A stretch of DNA of 5,762 bases from Candidatus Hydrothermota bacterium (lineage in GTDB: Bacteria > Hydrothermota > Hydrothermia > B15-G9), in contig QNDP01000108.1 of NCBI GenBank assembly GCA_003645975.1, forward strand, positions 1 through 5,762. The letters run 5' to 3'. This document shows, piece after piece, positions 1 through 5,185 of the stretch (its first letter is position 1; each line of letters starts with the position of its first letter). The translations under genes and the position numbers were made by a program. A model generated the notes under the pieces. The model saw nothing but the letters and a program-made list of their open reading frames with translations, was not told the DNA's origin and did no database searches.

Positions 1-234
1 GATCTGGATGTGCTTGATCCGTCAGAATTTCCGTCAGTCTCAAATCCTGAGCCCGGCGGTGTGTCTTTTAAGGAACTTCTGGAATCACTCAAGCTCCTGA
101 GAGATCGAAATTTGGTGGCTGCGGACATAGTCGAATACAATCCTTTGGTTTGCAATTGCTTGCATTCAGCGGTGATAGCGGCAACAATTTTGAGGGAACT
201 TTCCATAATTTTGGTGAGCCATGAGTTGGATTGA
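1..234 (+). CDS. Arginase/agmatinase-family ureohydrolase, C-terminal fragment (5' end outside window)
   Basis: The reading frame is open from base 1 and ends at TGA 232-234, giving 77 residues of a longer protein. The window begins inside the family metal-site motif: Asp-Leu-Asp-Val-Leu-Asp-Pro matches the D-x-D-V-x-D-P manganese-binding signature of ureohydrolases (arginase, agmatinase, formimidoylglutamase). An N-P-E-P-G-G-V stretch, equivalent to the conserved T-P-E-P-G-G-L loop, follows at residues 18-24. A V-E-Y-N-P segment matches the conserved V-E-x-N-P strand, and the end is the usual alanine-rich final helix. Known members hydrolyse a guanidino or formimino group with a binuclear Mn centre in the cytosol. 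Substrate specificity cannot be read from this part. The residues after N-P (L-V-C-N-C) lack the Asp often found there. The stop lies 14 nt inside the next gene, suggesting translational coupling. GTG at 10-12 is an internal codon, not the start. Family assignment is firm; substrate is unknown. Confidence 0.85.
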   Translation, partial: DLDVLDPSEFPSVSNPEPGGVSFKELLESLKLLRDRNLVAADIVEYNPLVCNCLHSAVIAATILRELSIILVSHELD

Positions 235-1564
235 CGACTACAAACGCAAACTTGTTGGTCTCGAAGAGGCGGCCGCAATGGTCAAAAGCGGAGACCGTGT
301 GTTTTTGTCGGCAAATGCGGCCACGCCTCACGCAATGATGCGAGCATTGGCCGAACGGAAGGACGAACTGCGCGATGTCGAACTCGTGCACATGCTCTTG
401 ATCGGCGAACATCCACTTGCAGCTCCAGAGATGGAAGGACATTTCCGACATAACACCTTCTTTGTGGGCGCTTCCGAGAGGCAGGCCGTTGCGGAGGGGC
501 GCGCCGATTACATCCCCATGTTCCTGCACGAAATTCCGCACCTTTTCTATCAAGGCCTGATGAAATTCGATGTGGCAATCATACAAGCCTCTCCGCCCGA
601 TGAACATGGATTTATGAGCTACGGCATCGAGGCGCTCATAACACCTGCGGCTTTGACGGTTTCGGAGAAGATCATCGTTCAAGTAAACCATCAGATGCCG
701 CGCGTGCACGGAAGCGCATTCGTTCATGTCTCCCAAGTCGATGCAGTCGTCGAGGTCTCCGAACCGCTGCCAGAATACAAGCGGCCTAAGCTGACGGATG
801 TCGAACGCAAAATCGGACAGCACATTGCGACGCTTATCGAGGATGGCTCAACGCTGCAGCTTGGGATCGGCGGCATCCCTGACGCCGTCCTGAACGAACT
901 TAAGGACAAGCGGGACATAGGGATACATTCGGAGATGGTGTCCGACGGCGTGGTCGAACTCGTGGAAAGCGGCGTCATCACAAATGCAAGGAAGACCATC
1001 CATCGGGGGAAAATTGTTGTCTCGTTCCTGCTTGGCAGCCAAAAACTTTACAAATTTGTCCACGACAACCCCATCATCGAAGTCCTGCCTGTCGAATACA
1101 CGAACGACCCGTTTGTGATCGCCCAGAACGACAAGATGGTGGCGATAAATTCCGCCATCGAGGTCGATCTGACCGGGCAGGTGTGTTCCGAGTCGATCGG
1201 AGAGCGAATTTATTCGGGTTTCGGCGGTCAACTCGATTTCATTCGAGGCGCTGCACGGAGTCGAGGCGGCAAACCAATCATTGCGATTCCATCAACAACT
1301 CAAAACGGTCAGATCTCGAAAATCGTGCCTTATCTCAAAAAGGGGGCAGGCGTTGTTACCACACGCGCTGATGTGCGCTATGTCGTTACCGAATACGGAA
1401 TCGCCGACCTTTGGGGCAAAAACCTCCGCCAAAGGGCTAAGGCTTTGATCGAAATCGCCCATCCCAAGTTCAGAGAGGAGCTTGAGCGCGCAGCCTACGA
1501 ACGAAAATTGCTGCCCAAAGTGTTCAGCGTGGGAATGACTGGAGCGGCCGATCAGGCAGGTTAA
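221..1564 (+). CDS. Acetyl-CoA hydrolase / 4-hydroxybutyrate CoA-transferase family protein
   Basis: This 447-residue protein has the length and layout of family I CoA-transferases of the acetyl-CoA hydrolase/4-hydroxybutyrate CoA-transferase type (Cat2/AbfT-like): an N-terminal domain to about residue 190 and a C-terminal catalytic domain. Signatures seen are A-S-P-P-D-E-H-G (123-130), G-I-G-G-I-P-D-A-V (215-223), I-H-S-E-M-x-S-D-G (235-243), the A-I-N-S-A-I-E-V-D-L-T-G-Q-V region (308-321), and S-G-F-G-G-Q-L-D-F-I-R-G-A (332-344). Glu238 in the I-H-S-E-M motif is at the position of the glutamate that forms the enzyme-CoA thioester in characterised relatives. Such cytosolic enzymes move CoA between acetyl-CoA and an acid such as 4-hydroxybutyrate, butyrate or succinate. 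The ATG at 221 gives the usual family N-terminus (an 'M-x-W-x-x-x-Y-K-x-K-L' pattern). Its ribosome site (GGTGAG, 213-218) is close and weak, and it overlaps the upstream gene, so coupled translation is likely. Acceptor acid is uncertain. Confidence 0.93.
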   Translation: MSWIDDYKRKLVGLEEAAAMVKSGDRVFLSANAATPHAMMRALAERKDELRDVELVHMLLIGEHPLAAPEMEGHFRHNTFFVGASERQAVAEGRADYIPMFLHEIPHLFYQGLMKFDVAIIQASPPDEHGFMSYGIEALITPAALTVSEKIIVQVNHQMPRVHGSAFVHVSQVDAVVEVSEPLPEYKRPKLTDVERKIGQHIATLIEDGSTLQLGIGGIPDAVLNELKDKRDIGIHSEMVSDGVVELVESGVITNARKTIHRGKIVVSFLLGSQKLYKFVHDNPIIEVLPVEYTNDPFVIAQNDKMVAINSAIEVDLTGQVCSESIGERIYSGFGGQLDFIRGAARSRGGKPIIAIPSTTQNGQISKIVPYLKKGAGVVTTRADVRYVVTEYGIADLWGKNLRQRAKALIEIAHPKFREELERAAYERKLLPKVFSVGMTGAADQAG

Positions 1565-1580
1565 TTTTGGATGACAAAAT

Positions 1581-1588
1581 AAAAAAAT
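1581..1588 (-). terminator. Possible U-tract terminator after tRNA-Val
   Basis: On the minus strand the tRNA discriminator A (1588) is followed at once by seven T residues (1587-1581). The strong acceptor and T stems just upstream could act as the hairpin of an intrinsic terminator. A weak A/T-rich inverted repeat (ATTTTG 1564-1569, CAAAAT 1575-1580, 5-nt loop) lies beyond it, between the converging transcripts, but it has no T-run after it on either strand. Functional termination here is inference. Confidence 0.35.
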
Positions 1589-1662
1589 GGGCGAAGGAGG
1601 AGTCGAACCTCCGACCTCCTGCTTGTAAGGCAGGCGCTCTCACCAACCTGAGCTATTCGCCC
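1588..1662 (-). tRNA. tRNA-Val (anticodon UAC)
   Basis: Read on the minus strand, the 75 bases fold as a complete cloverleaf. The acceptor stem is GGGCGAA/TTCGCCC (7 bp), the D stem GCTC/GAGC has a 10-nt loop holding the usual G-G, and the anticodon stem CCTGC/GCAGG has loop CTTACAA. The variable loop is AGGTC, and the T stem GGAGG/CCTCC has loop TTCGACT. The loop places TAC at positions 34-36, so the tRNA reads GUA and probably other GUN valine codons. The discriminator base is A (1588). CCA is not encoded, so the 3' end must be added by nucleotidyltransferase after trimming. The gene starts only 10 nt after the rpsT stop on the same strand and has no room for its own promoter, so it is probably released from the rpsT transcript by RNase P. 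Confidence 0.97.
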
Positions 1663-1672
1663 ATTTCAAAAA

Positions 1673-1954
1673 TTAAGATCTGTTTGCCTGAGCTGCCAAA
1701 AATTTTTGAAAAGCTTGAGCTGCTTTGCTCTTACGGCGAGCGGCGGTGTTCCTATGCAAAATTCCTTTGGACACCGCCTTGTCCAGAACGGAATAAAGCT
1801 GGTCAAGCAACGCCTTCTTTCGCTCCAAGTCGGTCTCTTTCAAGAATTTTTTAGTCAAAGTTTTGATCATCGACTTGTAGCTTTTATTGCGCAATCTCCG
1901 CTTCTCATTCTGCCTAATCCTTTTGAGCACCGACAAGCTTCTTTTCTTCGCCAT
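1673..1954 (-). CDS. rpsT: 30S ribosomal protein S20
   Basis: The 93-residue, strongly basic product matches bacterial ribosomal protein S20, which binds 16S rRNA early in 30S subunit assembly. The clearest signature is near the N-terminus, where R-Q-N-E-K-R-R-L-R-N-K (14-24) matches the hallmark 'K-Q-x-E-K-R-R-x-x-N' segment. It is followed by a central K-x-x-x-K-K helix, an acidic linker, and the conserved C-terminal pattern K-G-I-L-H-R-N-T-A-A-R-R-K-S (63-76), which closely resembles the family 'K-G-x-I-H-x-N-x-A-A-R-x-K-S'. Length is typical (about 85-95). The ATG at 1954-1952 is set by an excellent Shine-Dalgarno TAGGAGG five bases upstream. A consensus promoter lies about 35 bases before the start, and tRNA-Val follows after 10 nt. 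The neighbouring protein genes point the other way on both sides, so rpsT-tRNA-Val is a separate two-gene unit. Confidence 0.97.
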   Translation of the reverse strand: MAKKRSLSVLKRIRQNEKRRLRNKSYKSMIKTLTKKFLKETDLERKKALLDQLYSVLDKAVSKGILHRNTAARRKSKAAQAFQKFLAAQANRS

Positions 1955-1959
1955 GTCTG

Positions 1960-1966
1960 CCTCCTA
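1960..1966 (-). promoter_or_regulatory. Strong ribosome binding site of rpsT
   Basis: The minus strand reads TAGGAGG, a near-perfect anti-16S sequence, with five bases before the rpsT ATG. It fixes the start. Its GAGGC part (with 1959) is complementary to GCCTC at 1983-1979 near the expected 5' end of the transcript. Confidence 0.85.
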
Positions 1967-1987
1967 CCAGTTGAAGTTGAGGCGTCT

Positions 1988-2017
1988 ATTATATTCGTGC
2001 AGTTTGAGATATGTCAA
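1988..2017 (-). promoter_or_regulatory. Consensus sigma-70-type promoter for rpsT-tRNA-Val
   Basis: On the minus strand a perfect -35 hexamer TTGACA (2017-2012) is followed after 18 bases by a perfect -10 hexamer TATAAT (1993-1988). The spacer is one base longer than the 17-base optimum. Transcription would begin at about 1983-1977, leaving a leader of only about 25 nt before the rpsT ATG. Its strength and position fit a ribosomal protein gene needing high expression. The -35 overlaps an 8-base palindrome, TCAATTGA (2014-2021). Housekeeping sigma use is inferred from the consensus. Confidence 0.85.
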
Positions 2018-2060
2018 TTGAACCGGGAATTTCAGAACCATTTTGAGGCATAACTCATTG

Positions 2061-2072
2061 CGGAACATTCCG
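2061..2072. repeat. Short palindrome in the divergent intergenic region
   Basis: CGGAA-CA-TTCCG is a perfect 5-bp inverted repeat with a 2-base centre, lying between the rpsT promoter and the kinase start. It has the symmetry of a dimeric repressor site, but a 10-base match of this kind can occur by chance and no partner copy was seen in the region. Confidence 0.25.
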
Positions 2073-2134
2073 TTTATTCTTCCATCCTCGTTTAAAGGGC
2101 AGTTTTTGCCGTTTGTCGTGTGTTGATTTGACTT

Positions 2135-2138
2135 AGGA
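2135..2138 (+). promoter_or_regulatory. Ribosome binding site deciding the kinase start
   Basis: AGGA at 2135-2138 lies seven bases before the ATG at 2146, a normal spacing. The alternative ATG at 2167 has no purine-rich site in the bases before it, so the upstream start is preferred. No convincing -35/-10 pair for this direction was seen between 1955 and 2145. Confidence 0.5.
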
Positions 2139-2145
2139 CGGGCAC

Positions 2146-3105
2146 ATGCTTAACCTAAATGGCTCTATGTGGATAGTTGGCGTTGACCTCGGAGGCTCAA
2201 AAGTCGAAGTCATCCTCGCAAGACGCGACCGCGTTGTATCGACATTCCGTGGAGAAGGCTTGAACAGACAGGTCGTTGGCGAGGAGCTTGTCGTCATAAA
2301 ACTCTGTGAGATGGTCAACTATGTCCTTAGAAATCACGGACTTGTGCGTGTGGACATGCTCGTGGTCGGTGGCGCTGGACTCGGCCGCTCCCGAGAGCAG
2401 AAAAGCTTGGAACATGCACTATACGGACATGACATCGCTGACAAGGTGATCGTCCGAAGTGATGCAGAAATCGCACTTTGGGGAGCACTTTCGGGAAAAC
2501 CCGGTGTCGTCGTGATCGCAGGCACAGGGTCGATTGTGTTCGGGATGAACGAGCGCGGACGCCTATTTCGTGCAGGTGGATACGGATATGTCATTGGCGA
2601 CGATGGAAGTGGATTTTGGATCGGACGCGAGGGACTTAGAGCAGCTATCGCAGCTTATGAAGGGTGGGGACCTGAGACTGCACTCAAGGAGTTGGCACTT
2701 AAGTGGTTCACCGTTAGGCAGATGGAGGACATCATCCCAAAAATTTACAGCGACATTTCGCCACAGCGCGTCCTCTCATCGTTCGCCATAGCGGTTATCC
2801 AATTGGCCGAAAACGGAGACGAGGTCGCAAGGGAGATCGTGGAAAACGGCGCAGCGCGGCTCGCACGGATCACAGTCAGCCTTCTCAAAAAACTTCGGCT
2901 GAAAAAGGCGCGTCATTTGAGAATAACAGGCGGTATCTTCAAAGACAAAATATTTCGTGAAAAATTTATGGCCGATGTCAAAGCAGCCTATCCGAAAATA
3001 GACATAGCGCCGGCCGAGCATCCGCCGGCTTACGGCGCTGTTCTCCTGGGGTTGAGCTATGCCAAAGAAGAAAACGCAAAAAAGTCGAAAAAAAGCCGTT
3101 CGTGA
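2146..3105 (+). CDS. BadF/BadG/BcrA/BcrD-type ATPase, N-acetylglucosamine kinase-like
   Basis: This 319-residue protein has the ASKHA (sugar kinase/Hsp70/actin) fold signatures of the BadF/BadG family, which includes NAGK-type N-acetylglucosamine kinases. The phosphate-1 loop is V-D-L-G-G-S-K (13-19). Asp106 in R-S-D-A-E-I-A-L (104-111) is at the place of the catalytic base of N-acetylhexosamine kinases. The phosphate-2 motif is A-G-T-G-S (125-129). The segment G-G-Y-G-Y-x-I-G-D-D-G-S-G-F-W-I-G (144-160) is characteristic of this family, and a T-G-G-I adenosine motif is at 261-264. Cysteines of the 2Fe-2S acyl-CoA dehydratase activators are absent from the ATP core, so a sugar kinase is the likelier role; glucosamine or N-acetylglucosamine from cell-wall recycling is a guess. 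ATG 2146 has a ribosome site; ATG 2167 is an alternative. The last 15 residues are a Lys/Ser-rich tail that overlaps topA by 47 nt. Confidence 0.88.
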   Translation: MLNLNGSMWIVGVDLGGSKVEVILARRDRVVSTFRGEGLNRQVVGEELVVIKLCEMVNYVLRNHGLVRVDMLVVGGAGLGRSREQKSLEHALYGHDIADKVIVRSDAEIALWGALSGKPGVVVIAGTGSIVFGMNERGRLFRAGGYGYVIGDDGSGFWIGREGLRAAIAAYEGWGPETALKELALKWFTVRQMEDIIPKIYSDISPQRVLSSFAIAVIQLAENGDEVAREIVENGAARLARITVSLLKKLRLKKARHLRITGGIFKDKIFREKFMADVKAAYPKIDIAPAEHPPAYGAVLLGLSYAKEENAKKSKKSRS

Positions 3106-5185
3106 AGCTTCTAAGTCCTCGAAGCCTAAAAAGTTGCTGATCGTCGAGTCGCCGACCAAAGCGAAGACCATCAAGCGCTATCTCGGCGATGAATTCCTCG
3201 TTCTGGCGTCCAAAGGGCATATCAAAGACCTGCCGAAAAGCCGGTTTGGTGTGGACATAGAGCATGGTTTTAAGCCGACTTATGTTACCATCCATGGCAA
3301 AAGCAGCGTGATCAAGGCGATCAAAGAAGCGGCCAAGCGCGCAGATGTGATCTATCTCGGAAGCGACCCAGACCGTGAAGGTGAAGCAATCGCTTACCAT
3401 GTCGCACAGGAGGTGCGTAAGGTCGGCAAAAACGATATCAAGCGCGTGTTGTTCTACGAAATCACGAAGGACGAGGTCAAAAAAGCCATCGAGAATCCGC
3501 AGGAGATCGACATGTGGAAGGTTGAAGCGCAGCTCGCCCGCCGAATACTCGACAGAATTGTCGGTTACAAGGTTAGCCCGCTGCTCTGGAAGGCGATCCA
3601 CAAAGGACTTTCGGCCGGCCGTGTCCAGACTGTGGCGCTAAGGCTTATCGTCGAGCGCGAAAAGGAAATCCAATCCTTTGTCCCTCAAAAATATTGGCGG
3701 CTCATAGCGTTCTTCGAGAAAGACGGCGTCAGGTTCAAAGCCGTTTACCAGCCCAAAATCGAGGATGAGAAGGAAGCCAAACGGTTGCTTGAGCTTGCGC
3801 GTCAGTCGGAATTTGTGGTCAAATCGTTTTCCAAGTCGATGAAATCAACTGCACCGCCACCACCTTACAAAACCTCGACATTGCAACAGGATGCGTCGAA
3901 CAAGCTCGGATTCAGCGCAAAATTCACGATGCGTCTCGCTCAGGAACTTTATGAAGGCGTTGAACTTCCTGACGGCACCATGCACGGATTAATCACCTAC
4001 ATGCGAACCGATTCCGTCAGGATGGCTGACAAGGCGATAGCGGCTATCCGCAAACTTGTCGAGGAACAGTTTGGCAAAGAATATCTTCCGGCTAAGCCAC
4101 GAAAACACAGGGACAAGGGAACGATTCAGGGCGCACACGAGGCGATCAGGCCAACCGAATTTGAGCGGACGCCAGATTCACTCGGAGGAGCGCTAAGGCG
4201 TGAACTTCACAAGCTTTACTCGCTGATCTGGAGACGGGCTGTCGCTTCGCAGATGGCAAGCGCAAAGTTTGAGGTCAGAACGGCAGAATTGACCGGAAAC
4301 GAAGGCCTTAGTTTGAGAGCCGAAGGAAAGATTTTGAAATTTGATGGATTCTATCGCGTGCTTGGAGACAAACCCCAAGATGTGCTTCTGCCAGAACTCG
4401 TTGAGGGCGAAAAGCTGAAACCAGTTGAGGTCAAGCTCGAAGAGAAGGAGACCGAGCCACCCAAGCGTTACACAGAAGCGACGCTTATCAAAGCGCTTGA
4501 AGCCAAAGGAATCGGCCGTCCATCGACCTATGCACCCACTATCGCAACGCTTTTCGAGCGTGAATACATCGTCAAAGATGGGCGTGCGCTCAAGCCCACA
4601 GAGCTCGGAATCTTGGTCAACGACATGCTTATCCCAAGGTTTCCAGAACTTTTCGATGTCAATTTCACGGCGAAGATGGAAGCCCAGCTTGACGAAGTTG
4701 AAGGCGGAAAACTCCATTGGCAGGAACTGCTTAGAAGGTTTTATGAGAAATTCAGCAAGGAGCTTGAGAAGGTCGAAAGCAATATCTCAGAGCTAAAAAA
4801 TGCGTCGATACAGGTGCTCGACGAGAAGTGTCCGGTCTGCGGCCGCCCGCTTGTAGTCCGTTGGGGACGCTATGGCAAATTCATCGCTTGTTCGGGTTAT
4901 CCCGAATGCCGATACACTCGACCGATAAACGACATCGTCGAAGGCGTCAGATGTCCCAAATGTGGCTCACAGATCGCTCGACGCAGAAGCAAAAAGGGCA
5001 GGATTTATTACGCCTGTGTCAATCAGGATTGTGATTTCGTGATGTTCAACGAGCCGGTCGGTGTCAAATGTCCAAATTGTGGATTTGAGATCATGGGGCG
5101 GGTGCGAAAAGGCCGATTCAAAAACAAAAAGATCATCCTGAGATGCCCCAACTGCGGATTTGAAATGGAAGAGGAATCTTCATGA
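3059..5185 (+). CDS. topA: DNA topoisomerase I (type IA)
   Basis: This 708-residue enzyme relaxes negatively supercoiled DNA by cutting one strand through a 5'-phosphotyrosine link. A Lys-rich leader (1-25) precedes the TOPRIM domain, which has L-I-V-E-S-P-T-K-A (27-35, Glu30) and S-D-P-D-R-E-G-E-A (102-110) as Mg2+/catalytic acids. Later come L-S-A-G-R-V-Q-T-V-A-L-R (184-195), the active-site G-L-I-T-Y-M-R-T-D-S (310-319) with Tyr314 and Arg316, A-H-E-A-I-R-P-T (359-366), and G-I-G-R-P-S-T-Y-A (484-492). The C-terminus holds three four-Cys zinc ribbons: C591/594/611/617, C632/635/653/658 and C671/674/696/699. The ATG at 3059 lies inside the kinase gene with a modest GGGG upstream; a TTG at 3134 without a ribosome site is the only nearby alternative before the TOPRIM core. 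All key residues are present. The stop overlaps maf by four bases, implying co-translation. Confidence 0.98.
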   Translation: MPKKKTQKSRKKAVREASKSSKPKKLLIVESPTKAKTIKRYLGDEFLVLASKGHIKDLPKSRFGVDIEHGFKPTYVTIHGKSSVIKAIKEAAKRADVIYLGSDPDREGEAIAYHVAQEVRKVGKNDIKRVLFYEITKDEVKKAIENPQEIDMWKVEAQLARRILDRIVGYKVSPLLWKAIHKGLSAGRVQTVALRLIVEREKEIQSFVPQKYWRLIAFFEKDGVRFKAVYQPKIEDEKEAKRLLELARQSEFVVKSFSKSMKSTAPPPPYKTSTLQQDASNKLGFSAKFTMRLAQELYEGVELPDGTMHGLITYMRTDSVRMADKAIAAIRKLVEEQFGKEYLPAKPRKHRDKGTIQGAHEAIRPTEFERTPDSLGGALRRELHKLYSLIWRRAVASQMASAKFEVRTAELTGNEGLSLRAEGKILKFDGFYRVLGDKPQDVLLPELVEGEKLKPVEVKLEEKETEPPKRYTEATLIKALEAKGIGRPSTYAPTIATLFEREYIVKDGRALKPTELGILVNDMLIPRFPELFDVNFTAKMEAQLDEVEGGKLHWQELLRRFYEKFSKELEKVESNISELKNASIQVLDEKCPVCGRPLVVRWGRYGKFIACSGYPECRYTRPINDIVEGVRCPKCGSQIARRRSKKGRIYYACVNQDCDFVMFNEPVGVKCPNCGFEIMGRVRKGRFKNKKIILRCPNCGFEMEEESS
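5171..5176 (+). promoter_or_regulatory. Ribosome binding site of maf
   Basis: GAGGAA, inside the last codons of topA, lies five bases before the ATG at 5182. It supports this start over the in-frame ATG at 5191, which would lie 14 bases from the site. Confidence 0.65.

Noticed and set aside
89..823. 244-codon minus-strand open frame opposite the ureohydrolase and CoA-transferase genes
   Set aside because: It lies antisense to two well-supported genes, resembles no family I recognise, and its Cys/His-rich irregular composition is typical of a shadow frame.
1564..1580. ATTTTG/CAAAAT inverted repeat as a bidirectional terminator
   Set aside because: The stem has a single G-C pair and no T-run follows it on either strand, so it is too weak to call as an intrinsic terminator.
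1567..1854. Plus-strand open frame across the tRNA and the S20 gene
   Set aside because: It reads through the complement of a complete tRNA and of rpsT; the opening residues after the start are the translated antisense of the tRNA, a common annotation artefact.
2128..2156. TTGACT (2128-2133) as the -35 of a promoter for the kinase
   Set aside because: The matching -10 position (TAACCT, 2151-2156) lies beyond the ATG at 2146 and matches poorly. It would need a nearly leaderless start at ATG 2167.
2146..3105. Assigning the kinase to the ROK family
   Set aside because: It lacks the ROK zinc-binding C-x-C-G-x-x-G-C-x-E motif and has the G-G-Y-G-Y-x-I-G-D-D-G-S-G-F-W-I-G segment of BadF/NAGK-type kinases.
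2978..3601. 207-codon minus-strand open frame opposite the kinase end and topA start
   Set aside because: It is antisense to the strongly conserved TOPRIM region of topA, with no recognisable motif and no supporting ribosome site noted.
4193..4717. 174-codon minus-strand open frame inside topA
   Set aside because: It is opposite conserved topoisomerase sequence and shows no protein-family signature.
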